Below, one piece after another: positions 1-14,800 of a stretch of 64,000 nucleotides of DNA. The position numbers and the translations under genes were made by a program. The notes under the pieces are model-generated. The model saw nothing but the letters and a program-made list of their open reading frames with translations, did not search any database and was not told where the DNA came from. Numbering within the stretch: position 1 is the stretch's first letter; each line of letters opens with the position of its first letter. This stretch comes from Opisthorchis felineus. Its lineage: Eukaryota; Platyhelminthes; Trematoda; Opisthorchiida; Opisthorchiidae. The stretch covers positions 338,113 through 402,112 of the forward strand of contig SJOL01004118.1 of assembly GCA_004794785.1 (NCBI GenBank), written 5' to 3'.

Positions 1-3000
1 ATCAGCCGATCGTGGCAAAATGGTCAGTTGTAGCCTGGAGGTCGCGGTTCCGAGATTACTCCCGGTTCTGAGAGACGCTCACCGCTGGGATGAAGCACAT
101 GTGCAGTGCTTATCGGCTTTTTAGAATAGACTGGTTTTGCCCGCACTCATGCATGTCATACTCTTGCATCAGCCATTCATTGTGCCGGGACACTTTAAAC
201 GGCATGCTTCTGGTTTTTAGAGTGTTGTGTCCGCTGTGTAAGTCTTTCAGCAAGTTGTTCCCGTTATTACTACACTGGCTGCCCCCACTTGTGCATAAAT
301 TTCCCGTTTAGGCCACCGGGCCTGGAAGTATGACACAAATCAGGGATCTGTGCGTCCCAATCAATGCATACCATCACAACATCTGGACGATTAAGATCTT
401 TTTAAATGCAACACACTGCGTCGCAGTGCCGAGCAATGCCAACAACTGAATTGATCTCTGATAATCTATGAATTAGTCTGCGCACAGCCGGCAGAACACT
501 TGTCAATAGCATGCTTTTGGACTTGCTCACGAAAACATTAAAGCGCGAAGTTACACTCAAGAAGCACAAAGCTGCGTGGAACTGTGGCGAGGTTCTATCC
601 ATTAGGATGCTTTACACCAATTTGCCACCATCACTTTTCGAAGTAGACGAAATCACTCGCGCAGCGTCGTAAATCGTTCACTCTTAACGCGAATAGGCAT
701 GACTGGTCGACCGAACACCTACGCACTCCTCTACCAGGACAAAATGAAGCCCACACTCACGTTTTAAGGTGCGTGTTTTGACAAACAGGCTGACGGGGAC
801 GACTTGCAAATTTGAGCCACCACTATTTGGAACGGCAAGAAACATCCGCCATGCAGCTGTTATAAAATAAGCTGGGAGCTGAAAAGGTCAAGCTATGTGT
901 CGTAAAGTTTTGGGTTAGCAAAAGGATTTAGCAAATGTGGTGTTTCCACCAGTTTCTACACACTGAGTGAAGCAAACGGTTCGGTTGTTCCGAGGGTTTT
1001 CCTAGTATCAGCAACAAAATAAATGGGGATTAGACACTACCCACGGAGTGGAACCCTGGCACAAAAAATTGCCTGGGCTCGGAAGTGAGTGAGGAACAGC
1101 GTGAAATATTCCGCAAACCCAGGGTTGGAAGGGAAATTGGAGTAGTATCTCCTTATACTGCCGGATTTGTTTGAATCCTAGAATCTAGAACACAGATAAG
1201 GACGCCCGAGGAACAAAGGGGCATGTCTGACGTCAAACCAGACTTGGAGAGGGCTCCACCAAATTTAATTTGTGCGGAGGATCCCTGGTTTTGCGACGAA
1301 CCTGGTGCTAGAACAGCTGCAACGGCCCGTGTGAGGTTAGTCCGAGGTCTGCCGGTCGACTTTGACGCCTGTTCGATGGACCGCCAATCAGGCATTCTTC
1401 TTTAGTTGACGAGCACACTGGATTTGGTGTTTGACGAAATAACTACATTATGTGACCCAATTAAGCATGTCAGCAAAATGACAAGGACTTGGCCTGTGCA
1501 TACTCTGGTGGCACCAGATCTTAGTAGCATGGTAGCTGACTCGCGCGATATCTTGCGAATGCCTCTAACTGCCCAATCCAAGCGTTCTATTACACGGCTT
1601 GATTCAGCTCCAATGCGAAATGTCCGTTAAAGCAGATGTGCTGAATCTCAACCCGGGAAGACTTAGGAGCTGTCAACTGAAAGGAAAGTCCGCGTAAAGT
1701 GGTAGCTGAAGGAGAATTGCTCAAAGGCTTAAATGAAAAATAGGTCGTCTTCTGCTGGGCTTGACGGGCAACGGTAAACAGCAGTGGGAAGAAGAGAGTC
1801 CGTACCCGCATAGGAGCATAAACCCACAGTGCGTCTCAAAAGAGTGCAGAAATAGTACCGCGTAGGGCGAATGTACACGGCAATACCACATGCTCTCCCA
1901 CACTATAATAATAATGTTTATTTCCAACTGGTGGGTGGCATACCTCCAGGCACGACCAAAATGTTACAGTCAGCAAAAAGCATGACTGGCGCGATTTGCG
2001 GGTACTGGGGATTGCGCGGGAAACGGGCGGTTCACAAACAGTTGGCATTATCCGATATAGACGCGGTCACCCCCAAACCGGCACGGGCAGGGAAGCACAG
2101 TTATTAGTGCTTTCTCCTCTTGGGGAGACTATCGGGCTGAAGCGAGATCAGATCGTCAGAATTTAAAGGTGGCGGGCAAAAACAAAACGAGGGAAGGCAA
2201 AACAAGAGACGTCCTGCCTGACGCATGACAAGAAAAGTGCAAATTGCGGGGAATGAGGAACCAGAACAACGGACCTGGTGAAGCAGCAGAGTTGGCGTAA
2301 TCAAGCCGGTCAGTTCGAACTAAAACCTAAAACCATCAGTGAGGCCTCGTGGCCTTGGGCTGTTGGGCTAATGACCAGGGTCGTGAAAAGCCTAAGTGAG
2401 GATGATAAAGTGGAGGGATTAGCAATGCGGATAAATGGTAGCAGGAATCTCAGAATCATAGTGTTCAGTGAAACTGTAGAGACTCACTGGCGTCGCTGTT
2501 GTAGTGGAGTTGGGTGTAAAGTTCTTCAGAAGAGTGAGTTGGTGACAACAGACAAGCCGGAACGCAAACTGTATAGAAAATTATTGACTTTGTGGGGACC
2601 ACAGGCTCAAAGCCCACCGAAATGGTTAAATCCGGTCAGGAAAATCTAGTAGCCGCCTACCAAGGTGTCAGAATGGGAGGTATTTTGTATAAGCTAGTTC
2701 AGTTTGGTTGCGATTATGAACGGTAGTACAAAGCAAGGTGACTGCCGAATATTATAAGGTTTTATGAAAGGACTGAAGCAGTTCATGAACGAATACCTCA
2801 GCATTGTTCCTGCTGCAACCGTAGGTTGAGAGTAGAGAGGTCTTTAGTCATCAGACACGTCGGAAAATTTGACAAATCTGTGCTGATCTTGGTTCCAAGG
2901 CTTAGATGGGGCCTCTAAAGCCATTTTTCCCACTTCCAGCCCTGGTGGTTACAACGCATCTTGCTCTTATGTATGAAGTGTTTTTCGTTCCCTTAGAATT

Positions 3001-5639
3001 CGGTTTGCGGCGGTTCTTTTCTCTGATAGGAGCAATTCACACTGCTGTGGACGAAGACTTCGACGACTGCTGCTTACAGCATGTGAAATACCACATTTTG
3101 GACTTCTGGTTTGGTCGTTGTTCAAGAAGTTGCAATGGTGATGCTTCCGTTTATTTCCTTGGGATTTCAGCGCGATTTGGCCTTCTGACATTTCTGTGAG
3201 ACTGTCGTGCCACTGGGCCGTTGCGTCTAGGCACTAGGGTATGGTGAATCCCAAAAATGCCCTTTTCGTAGGCGACTGCACCTTGAGTTCAGCGGGCAGC
3301 TCCCGAATGGATGAGGTTTGTGTGTCTTATTCGATCAAGTTTGCTTCCGTTTCTGTTCTGTGCTCTCACCAACATCCAGCTCGTCCGCAATCGGCGTGGC
3401 CAAATGGATGTACTTAGGATTCTCAGGTGCAGCGTTGTCGGATTTTTGGCCTCAGACTACGGGATACTGAGTGACGACGGCGTCCACAATCAGACTGACC
3501 TTTTTGGACAGAGGGGAGCTAGAAGCCGGTAGTCTCGCATTTTCAGAGAAATCTCCGGCGATTGTCTTCGCCACTGATGTCTCATGAGGTGAGAGTGTGG
3601 AAGACAGCTTTGTCCTGGTTTACTGACCAGGACGGGCTGTGGCTGTGGGACTTTCGTAGTGGTGCCCAAAGTAGAAGTCAACGTTTTGAGCCGCTTTGTT
3701 GGTGGACTTTGCTAGTGTTTCTGCACAGCTGACCCAATCCAGCTCACAGCTCACAGCTCACGGCATAAATATGTAACATCCAATCGGTTGATAGCTCACC
3801 GTGTTAATTGCCGAATACGTATTATTCAGCGCCATTTGTGAACGGTAGAGTTGCTACCAATAACTAAGGCTTACTGCTCTCGAGGCCATAACGAGTAAGT
3901 TATGAGAAAAAATTTGGTTCACGGCAACGCCGGTATATCTAACCAGTGAGATGAAATTGTAGGAGTAAAAGTTATATCTTGAAGACATCATGTCCTTACC
4001 CATTCTACGGATGAACAGATGTCAATGACTGTCTCTCATAATACGTACTCTGAATAACGCTTCTCTAGGTGGGAAGACACATGCCTCCGCATCTATTTAT
4101 GCAGGCAGAAGTGCAGCAGACGCAAATATACATATAGGAGTAAGACTTCTGCAGGTTTTGTGTCAACGGCATCATTGTGGGCCGAAACAAATGTTCCGCA
4201 ATATTTTGGTGCCAAAATGCTTGGCGATTAGAGGGCTCAGGCAGTCCACGCACACAGACTTTTCCGGCTTGAGAAGTGAAAAAGGTCTGAAGCAATTCAG
4301 GAACTATTTTATTGACTGATCTTCCAGTTGACCACATTAACCTGGCAGTATCTACCGTTGGCCTCAAATCTGGTGTCCCTTCCAACACTGCTGCTGGCAA
4401 CCGCTCGAAATTTTAGGTATCCCGCAAACAAAATACGGTGCCCATACTGTAGAGGTTTCGAATAGAACTTAGGAGCGCCGACACTTGTTTGATGCAACTT
4501 GTAGGTGCAACATGCCTCCATTTCAGCAAGTTGTTGAAGTCCCAGATCGAGTGTTTGTCTTTCACGCTCAATCCATTGGGCGATAGCTCTAACAAAATAA
4601 ACCTGTGCAGAATCCGTTCGCACGCCTTATTTGGGCTGACAACTACGACATCGATCTTTTCGCCAGCGCCAACGGTCTACGTTTTTTTAGTCGGCAACGG
4701 AATAGGGGTGTAAGAGGTTTTTTCCCCAATCCATGTTTTTTCGAGTCTTGAAGGTTGTCCTGTTGAAGTTTTCACTGCAGTTCGCCCTTTGTTAGTCAGT
4801 CTAGCGCTTTACGTGGAACGGCAAACTATTCGATGATCACCTGGATTCTGCTTTTTCTTGGTTGGATATTAGCACCATAGCCTTGACCTTAGAGTATTAG
4901 TGGGTTTAGTCCATAACTTTTGGGAGTATAGTAACTGAGGCAAGATCATATCATTACAAGTTGAACATGGAGGGGAAGGCAAAGCCACGTGGGATAAGAT
5001 ATTGCAGGATGTTGAAAACAAAGCACGCAAACAACGAGACTGGACAGGTAAATGCATTTCAGTGAGGAAGTGATTTGATTTTAACCAAAGCTGCAAACCG
5101 TTGCTGATAATGGAAGACCCTGAACAGTTGGGTTTATGACCAAGGCCATCGAAATCGCAAGTTGGAATGGTGAGAGGGAGGACATCCAAGTGTGGAGAAA
5201 TAGAAGTATGCACCTCAGTCACACGGTGTACACTGGAAATGGGTATAGTCACCGGTTTCATTGTTGGAGAGGAGTCAGTGGTAAATTTTTTGGGGTGTGT
5301 GAAGTAATGCTGTTGTGTAGTGCCAAACGGACACCACAAAGAAAAGCACTGAGTTCGTGAGCTTGACAAACTGAAAGTGTGGCAGAGGATATGATTCACT
5401 GAGTCGGAGGAGACTCACCTCAGTGACGCTTGGGTCCAAATAAGTAGCCAGTTCGCATTTGCAAACAAGGGTCCGAAAGGACAAAAGGGTATAGTCGAAG
5501 GCATGAAGAAAAGGGCTGCGGGTCTGCCATCAGTCTAAGGGTGGCAGTGCCGACTTTCCTCGGTTTCTGTACAGATCCGTAGCTGGCGTCATGACTGAGG
5601 TGGCTGGTAAAAAAACGTGTATTTCTGTGGCCAGCGGAC
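1..5639. other. No assignable gene
   Basis: All frames are broken. The longest ORFs here (2278-2649 plus, 123 codons; 4869-5399 minus, 176 codons, Ser/Thr/Pro-rich) show no family motif. A triple agctcac microrepeat lies at about 3738-3760. I see no promoter, RNA gene or clear repeat. Confidence 0.5.
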
Positions 5640-5880
5640 TTTGGTTTGGCTAAGGGGTTTAACGCCGTTGGAAACATGCCGGGGCGGAATTACTGACGCT
5701 TTGATGCGTTTTGAGATCAACTTGGGTGGAAAGCGGGACCAGGTGGGGTGGCCATTGACTATACGGAACGTTCGAAGCAGTTGCTGCCGATGATACAGAC
5801 TCGTGCAGAAGAAGATCAGTGGAGCCTGCTGGGCACGGGGTGGTGCCCAATGGCATGGAACTTAGAAAAAATAAAGTTTA
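5640..5880 (+). other. Possible retroelement 3' end
   Basis: This G-rich stretch ends with a GGGCAC-ggggtg-GTGCCC hairpin (about 5829-5846), caatggcatggaac, then a short A-rich aataaagttt. Such an ending is common for LINE or SINE 3' tails, but I could not read a convincing reverse-transcriptase C-terminus upstream. Assignment is tentative. Confidence 0.15.
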
Positions 5881-8800
5881 TTAGACCGAGGGACGGAAAG
5901 CAGTTCACTGAATGAGCCTCAACAAGGTTGATGTTGTGTTGAGTGACATGAAAAAGAGGGACTATCGTGTGTTAACATTTAACTACTTCTGCGATCCAGA
6001 CACAGAATACCTGAACAGTTAAACTCCACAAGTTTACCTGATTTGTAACAATTTTTCAACAATTTTTCGGTGTCGGTATTGTCTGCGTCCACCACTATTT
6101 CCCCGCGGCACCGTGCGGGGCGAGATTTTTTTATTTTCATTTTTTTCATTACATGACGTATGACGTACTGTTACAGGCTTTGCTTCGGGAGCCTCCAATG
6201 ATTATCAAATTAACAAACTTGTTTCTTGTCTTGTTGCACTGTGATTATCGCTTCCAAGCTCCTCTGAAACAAACACCTGCTTTCAAACGAACAGCGAAAA
6301 TTTTTCAACTATCGTGGTACGGCGTAAGCTATTTTTGTATGGAAATTTAGTAGTACTTAGTAGCTTCTTCGAAACCCATGGTCACCTCAGATTATCACAA
6401 TTATAACGAAATTTGTTGAAAACGCTTTTAGGGTTCGCATTTTAATTTCAAGTATGCCGCTTCGTGGTTGTTTCTTGAGTGGCACCTGGGCTACCTGATG
6501 GCGTTCTCGCAATAACCCGCACAGTTTTCATGGGCAGAAACCGAATTCCTTGTTTAACGAGATTTGTCTCATCTATGCATAATGCCTAGACTTATTGTTC
6601 TCTACATGGAACAGGAAGCCATGTAAATTGGTGTCATTTTTCTGGCTTTATATTTTTGGGGACAGAAAATCCTAAAAAACAGCTGTGTTTGAGTGCCTAT
6701 GCCGCTAGCCTGAGCCTGTCTTGGCTGTGGCATATTTCCCGGGAAATCTCCTTATGGGTCCAAAACACCTGTTTTAGCATATGAAAATGCAATCACCCGT
6801 GCAAGTCATTAGAGGTGACGAAAGTACACATGATGCGAGACTCGGACGCAATTTGTTCTCCAAAACCTTCACTCTCTTCCCTGGGGTGTGAATGCGCCGC
6901 ACCGAGATCAACTGATCGTCCAAAATGCAAAATGGTCTCGGATTTCTTCTGAGATTTCTTGCCCTCATATACCTAGAACCACTGACTCGCTTTGACTCAG
7001 CCAGCTTCCAGAATAAGTTGTGCACCTGCCTTTCCTCAGCGTGTAAGACCAAACAAGTTTGCATTTCCCCTCAATCTATACCACTGTTCGCCGTAGCCAC
7101 CGGCTGGTGGCTTGGTTTTCTCCCCAACTCGCCCACCAACTGCATGCTGTTTTAGGCCACGCTTTTCTGCCCACCCTGGCGGTTTCTGTTGGCCTCTTTC
7201 ACTCTCTTCCACCTTTCCAGTCCCAAGTGTAGCCGTGGCCGTCTCATTGTCTCGGGAAAACAGCAAACACTGCTTGTTTTCCAGGCAGTGCACCGGGTGG
7301 GCCCACGAACATCAATGTTCGACATTAGTCTGGTTCCTCCGCAACCCCAGTGTTCATGCACAGAAGTATCCGTGAGCCAAAGTAAGAGGTGACTGTGATG
7401 CATGCAGTGACGGCTGCCGCACCCGTTCTGATGGCCCACCCGTACTTCACAATTCCTCTGCTGTTCATGACCGAGCATGTTTCTTGCGCACAGAAGACTG
7501 TCTTGGCCCGCTATATTTGGGCCAAATACCGGCCGTCCTGGTGCACTGTCGACTCGTTATGCTTATGAATCCACTTATTGTTCTCATAATGATCATATGG
7601 TTATATGTGTCATAAACATTGCCCGTCTGCAACACGTCTGACAAACGGCTGTTCACACCACTCGAAACCCGTGGGCTTACCCCTCCTCAATGTAACCTAC
7701 ATTCCCGTGGCAGAAACACGCTTTCTTCCCCCAGTCATCCTAAATTTGGCTCATCATTCTCATTCTGCTACCTGTGGTTTAGTCCAATATATCAACTGCT
7801 CAGGGCCATCTCCTCCGCATAGGGGTTACCAGCTTTGGCCCAAGACCTTTAATTGTTATATCTGATGCCCTAGTAATGCTACTTCTATCATCTAAAGGTC
7901 CAGTAGTCCCTCAGTCACAAGTTCGCGCCACACAACTCGCGCGCCACACCACTCGCGCGCCACTCAGGCTTCACCATCTTCGGAGTCCCGAGGCCAAGAT
8001 GTCTGCCGTGTTTAGGTCTCAATGGTTTGACCATGCCAATCTTTGCATGACCTAGTTTGTGGGTCATATCTAATTTCATGTAAACACCTCACTTCCAAAC
8101 ACCTATAAGAGCCCGCAACTGGCGACTGTTTTGTTGTTATTTGGAGTGGGGTATTGTGGTCATGCTCGACCGTATGCAACCCACCAGTTGGGAATAAGCA
8201 TTATTACTGTTGTTATGCCGCGCGGCAAGTGAAACCACTGAGGTCTGAGGTGCACCGAGCTATGAATGACCTTACGTTGCAGTTTGGTGATTCCTAAGTC
8301 AATTAGGTGAAGTGATGTCTGGTGATCACTTGACATAATGCACTCAAAGACGCCACTTAATTGAACTCCGTGCATTTGGAGAGGCACAGGAACCGTCACT
8401 GAATCCTAGATACCAAATATGTGAATTATAAACTACGCAAAATGCCTCGGTAGCTGAGTGAGTGGACGCAATGCTGGTCTTCTCAATTTTCGCCTATTTA
8501 CATGTGAACTAGCGTTTTTGCGACGAGATGCGCTATCGCACCGACACGGGGTCCTTTGTTTGTTGCCGAACGGGTTCCAGCGGCATTGAACGAACGCAGC
8601 AGGCTTTGCTCGGCTGCAGAAATCTACCACCGACCATCGTCGGACTCTCGTTTTCGAATTTGGTTTGCTCGTCGATTGCAAGAATGCTACATATTTCCTG
8701 TTCACACATTTGCAGAGGAAAAAGAATGTCAAGGTTTTGTTACTGCGCCGATGTTGGCTGTGATCACAGTGCATTACACCCCCTTGGCATATGGCGACGC

Positions 8801-11800
8801 TGCGCTCCGTCCGTACGATTATTCTGACACCGTTTTACTGCGAGGCACCCTAGATGCCCTGATCGTCTTATCATTCTGAGTGTAGTTATTTGTCAATGCA
8901 TCCTTGAAGTAAGTTAGAAGTCCGAAACAAAGAACAGGTTATTGCTTCTTACCGTGGAATCGAGACACTTTCAGGATGCTTTACATAATTAAAGGTTTGA
9001 AATACCCTGCTCTATTGGAAAAGCACAACACTGTTGTAATCTGAGGACGTGGGGTATCGGAGAAATTGTAGCTAACTTTAACGAAGGATCTTCCAGTTCG
9101 GGTTGTTCAGTGACCTTAAAAGTACACCCATCGAAGCACAGTCACAACACCTAACAAACAATAGTTTCAGAGGACTTAAATTCGCCTTGCACCTGGTGAT
9201 CAGTGAAGGGAAAGCATTGTTCTCCCATACCTGCCAAGCTCTGCGCCAGGTTGTTCCGTTACATAAGGCGTCTTTCGTGAGGCTGTTTGCTGTTTAATTT
9301 GTTCCAAACGCATTTCAACATAAAATGGTGTGCTCCTTGGCACGGTGATCTCCTCCAGCACAAAAATGATATGAATCCCCGTCGTAGCAGCGGACGACGC
9401 CAAAGTCTCGTGCACGAATGGTCTATTACTAACCCGTCACACAACGCATTCAAGAGCGTGTGCCCCGCAGGTGAAGATTCTGGGGTATCAAGAGCAGTAA
9501 CCACAAAGTAAGTATTTGAACATAATGCATGTGCAATTTATCAAGCGCGGTATTTTAGTATCTACAACCAATTAAATAATTATAGGCCGAAACCGTTCGA
9601 AGCCTATGGGTTCATGGTGATCCGTGAGGATACAGATGCCGCCCAAAAATTGTCATTCCGTTATCCGCCGTCATTAAGCATCTTAGGAAAAGGGTTGGTT
9701 CCAACAACGAGAGTGATTGACAGCCGGGGTAGGAATCCAATGGCCTCTTGAGACACCCGTAAAACTAAGAAGTAGCCACTGTTTCGGGAAATCCGTTGCA
9801 GTCTTTTACCACGCAGCTAGATATAATGACTTTTCTGGTCACAAACAAATCCCGCGGCTTATATAACCTTATCGAACGGGCGGCACGACGTGAAGAAGCT
9901 ACAAAGGTCCACGCTGATATATCGTATAGGAAGTCCTCTTGTGCAGAACTAGTTTTCGGGATAACAGCGATAGCCAAGACAAGACACTCCCATTTTCTGA
10001 AGACGCATTTCGCAATGGAGACAGAGAAGCTGCATGGCAGTTTTAGCTTCACAGGGGACAACCATTTTCAGCGTGTCGCATTCATAGTTCATCAGTGATG
10101 GTGCTGTCGGTAATTCCTGAGCAGGATTTATGCAGACCTGAGAGGTAAACGGGAGTCTGAAGACCCCAAGGGTTATTCGAGTGGAGGGTACATTGATTAA
10201 GCCCAACATCTCGGTGGCAGCAGCCACATATTTTGTGTCAGGGTAATTTTTGAGATCGCGGGTTACTAGGATACCTAGGCCCACTCTTCTTTGGATTTGA
10301 AGCAAAAACCCTTAATGTGATAGGCACAGAGGGTTCAGATGCACCAACCAAGTGATTGGTGCACTAGCCACAGTTAATGCGAAGTCTCAAAGAAAAATGC
10401 ATCCTAGAAACACGAACACCCTGTGGTTTCGGCAGGAGTCATTTATGAGGCACCTTATCAAGAGCCCTATGAAGACGACGTAAAGCAGTTTCTTCTTTTC
10501 AAGAGGTTCGGCATAAACGTTTCTCGCCACTTGATTTGGAAAGCAGGACTGAGGCTTCCGAAACCCATACTGAGCAGGGCGTGTGACATAAAATTGCTTT
10601 CAAGTTTACTTGATACCCTTGATTGTCCGCTCCATGAACTTACAGAGGACCTGAAACAAACACGAAGGTCCGTTATACTGGATATCAGCGTGTGCTACGT
10701 TTGTAAATAGATTTTACACTTCCAAGAGTCTAACTGGTAGGCCGACCTCCTGCCTTGGGAAATATGTCTCATGAGATCGGTGGTTAATATAAGAGCAGCT
10801 CGAAAACCAAAGGGTGCAGACCATTTGAACTTTGACGGAAATTTGAATACTCCTATGATATTTGTAATGGTTTCTTGATCATATTCCATGTCACGTGAAA
10901 CCGGGCTGTTGTAAATAAGTCCTTTGGTCAGCCTGTTCGTTAGTGCACCTTTGACGCCACAGACTGACGTTTGTTGAGCGATGAGAATACTCTGTCATGT
11001 CTATAGCCTTAGAAACCAGTAAAGGAATGTTACTACCAGCCTCAGTATAACTAACTATTTTGAGCCACATCTGCAGTATCCATCATTTGGATTTAAAAAT
11101 TTAATCGTGTCTCCTCCCTCTTGTTGAGCACGTAGATTCCGTACTGAATCAGCGGGAGATTAACCTTGAAGCGATCTAGAGTGCGCAATTTGTCTGAATT
11201 GAGTACCTTTGATTTATGTGGTTGTCACCGCTCTCTCTCATCGTCTACTGCTTCATTTGTCTCGTTTCTCCGTGCCACCGCGATGTTCCTCATACAGACT
11301 GGTTGACCCAAACAGCTGCGTTGTTTGTATTGACCCGTTGTTTCCGCTACCGTCATTTGACTGCGTGGTTTCCCTCTGTCCTATCAACGATATATATTTA
11401 TGTAATGTTGCCCGTTTTCTAGTGAAGTCCATTTCGAGGTTTGTCGTCACGTTTATTCTTTAGCACCGTACTGAACTTACCTCACCTATTGTCGTCTGAC
11501 CTTGATATCGACTTAGTCAATTATTATTTTGATTGTGAGTTAACTCAAGGCTACTAGTTCGGGAAGAGTCTATACAGAGGTTCCGCCTCTCTTCCACGAG
11601 CAGAGGAAAAGATCACGTCAATCCATACAGGGCCCTTTAAAATTGAATGCCATCTGGAAGACAGGATATGAATTTCTACTGGTATATTAATTTTGGAGGA
11701 AGACAATGACTGAACATCTAGGCAAAGATGCGACTAAATTATTCTGTCTATATTTTTTGCGTCTTGAGCTCAAGTTGGTCCGTCCACCAGATGATTTGTC

Positions 11801-14800
11801 GCAACTTTGGTTGGGCATCAGCTGAAGCACTTCCGGTCGAGAGAAAATGTTCGCTGTGTTCATTCTTGCCAACAGATGAAACAGAACGGAGATCAATACC
11901 AGTGGGTGATGACAACAAACCCAGGTAGTTTGCTGACTATTTGTCCGAGGGAAACCCGAGTAAGAAGTAAGATATTTGAGTCAAATTGCAGTATATAGTC
12001 ACCTGAAGTAGTCGGGTGGCTAACGATACTGATGATGTCACTATGAAGCAGACCTGAGTCGATTTCAGGAGAGTTAAAGCTCTGACGACCCATCGACACT
12101 CAACCACAATCCACTCGTTGTTTCTGTGCTAGGCTGAATGCGAAAGAAGAAAAGAAAAACTTCGGTATTATTGGATTTATCTCACTGCTTTACATTTAGT
12201 TGGTGCAGGAATTTTCTCCCATTAGCTGTGCAAAACGGATGTAAAACCGTTCAAATGGTTATGATTCCCAAAACATGATTGGCAGTTGGCCTTCAAGACC
12301 AGTCAAAACAAGAGCACCTGAGTTTCTTTTTCTTGGAGTTCCGGTATTGAACTTGTTGGTTTCCGAATTTTAGAGTGAGATGTTACCAAACGAGCTGAGT
12401 CTTGTCTAAAGTCGTTGATCGGTCGACTGAGGCATCCATGGAACCCCGTGCAGAAAATGAACGGGAAAATTCGTGAAGTATAAATTTCCATGGACATTTT
12501 GACACGGCTATGTACAGACAGATACAAGTAAACTAGTGCTCTGTGACAAAGTATCCACAGCCCATGCAGTATGCGTCGGACCAGGTGGTCACTGTTATCT
12601 TGGTTTTAAAACAAGGTGCTAATCAGCTGATCAGGAACGAACGGCGTAGTCTTCAACTTATAGCTGGGAAGCCAAAAGTTCAAATATCCATAGAGATTCG
12701 TAATTCCAAAAGGTTTTGAGATTCTCGGGCTTTCCCTACGGATTAAATTCACTTGCAGGATGGAGTCTCTAGTAGAAAAGCAAAAACGAAAATGCAAACA
12801 AACAAATACGGCAACAAATGAAAACTAACAAAAAAACCGGGCAAGGGCGTTCTATCTCGTGACAAGGTGCTGGGTAACAGGCATGAAAATACGCTTCAAA
12901 AATATAAATGTCACTGCAGAATCTCCAGTTCCCTAGCGAATAAACTTTGTTAACCGTTTCCAAGTGCCCACAGATGAATTCCTAGAACAGCCTTTGTTCT
13001 CAAACTCAAAATGCAAACGAACTAGAAGAAATGTCATCATTGACTGCGACAGGTTCAGTGGCGCATTATGAACTAAAGGTGTCACTCAGCTAATCCATAG
13101 GCCCAAGTCGATTCACGCCCAAACTGTGATAAAGTGAGAACAGTTTAACCTCTGTATCTGCCAAAAGTATGTATTAGACGTTATATGGTGATTTAACCTG
13201 CCCACTTTTCGCAACGGTTTACTCACAGCAGGCTTCAGCGGTAGCAGAGACTTACGGAGTTATGCAGCACAGTGAGGGGCTACTTGGCTTAGTTACGCTT
13301 CCAGTAGTATGGCTTGAAAAATGTTGGTTTTGGAAAACAGCACGCAAGTCAAATAACCGCATGACCGTCCTCATATTAAGGTACAATTTTTAAGCGCTTG
13401 TGGAGTTGAACAGCGCGGGTGGCGCTAGGCACAATGCACATGCTCTGACAACAAGGATTTCTTCCCACTCGGGTGGATCCGATCAGAACTGCAGGCTCAC
13501 TGCAACTGTCCCAGTGAAGACGGTTACCAGAGGATGTATACTTTTCAGTTTTTTTAAAAAGATAAACAATTGGATCGATACCGAATCAGTGAACGGTACT
13601 GCGCATACTGATTCAAACATATGTTGATGAACTACTGCTAAAGCCTGGCATGCGATCGATATCGGCTTGAATGACATTTATAATTAAATAATATAATAAT
13701 AAAATGTTGGAAGATTATGGACAGACACAGGGATATTTTATCTTGGGAATGCCTTTCAAACTTTGGAGGTCATTGTACTGCATACTACGTGTGATCTGAT
13801 GGAGGATAAAACCGAACAACAATAAACAGGTGATTATTCCGGATGTCTGCTAGGCTGAAAGACAGGCTCTTTGTGGTCGAGACGTCTGTTAATAAAAGTA
13901 CCATGTTTTGACTGAAAAAAAAGAGAAAATCCCATGCAACACAAACTGAAGTAGGTGTCGAGCACCAGTGAAATGCCACACCAGACATCTCTGTCTCCCA
14001 TATAGTTTTATGGTAAACAGTCGAACTTAGCTGGATAGACGATTGATCCTCACTGCTACGCCACCTGACGTCCGGGATTGGGGTCTGATATCCCAAACTT
14101 TGGACAACGCTGGTCAGGTGATTTGGCCGTCCGCTTTGTTTCGTCGATCGGGTCACGTGCAGTCAGTGTTGGCAGACACGCCCAAGGATTCCACATGGGC
14201 GGGTGCTGCCTCAAAGGCCGACTGAAAGGTGAATCGAACAAGCTGATTCCAAAACAAAGGTAGGTTGAATGAACTGTTTGCACATAACAGTGGTTAAGTA
14301 CCGTTCCACAGTACTTGACAGTAAAACCTATATGGATGGACAAGTCTGCCTCTACAAAACTGGGCAATATGGGTCTGGAAGAAGTCTGTATATCCCTAAG
14401 GCATGGTGAAATACAAGGATGAATGGAATATATTCCAAGAACCATAACCCCTAAGCTTCTGTTCCACAAATGCGTGGTTTAAATCCTGGTTCGGTGAATA
14501 CACTCAACATAAGCATTGCCCGACGTTCAATCAGCTGGAATGCGTCTCAAACTAATGGAGAATTTATTGTTTTAGAAAGATTTAGTAAACAAATGATAAA
14601 GTTGTTGCCGGGCAGAGTTTCGCTTTTGATATAAAAACGTCGTCAAGACTAGGTATTAGGTGAAGTTTTAAAGAATGAGGGTCGACCAACAAGATTTTCT
14701 CCTACAGCAGACTGAAGCAACATTAGGTGCCCCTAGGAGGTTTTCTTTGCCCAGCAATAAAACTACTGCCTGTTTTTCAAACTTACCCGAAACGATGGCA

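Noticed and set aside
2278..2649. 123-codon plus-strand ORF
   Set aside because: No recognisable domain, no partner exon and a length expected by chance.
4869..5399. 176-codon minus-strand ORF, the longest outside the gap
   Set aside because: Ser/Thr/Pro-rich without motif or splice context. A rough stop-codon estimate gives a longest chance ORF of about this size in 64 kb.
6104..6150. CCCCGC-ggcaccgt-GCGGGG hairpin followed by T runs, like a bacterial terminator
   Set aside because: The context is eukaryotic and no transcription unit ends there; hairpin plus T run is best taken as chance.
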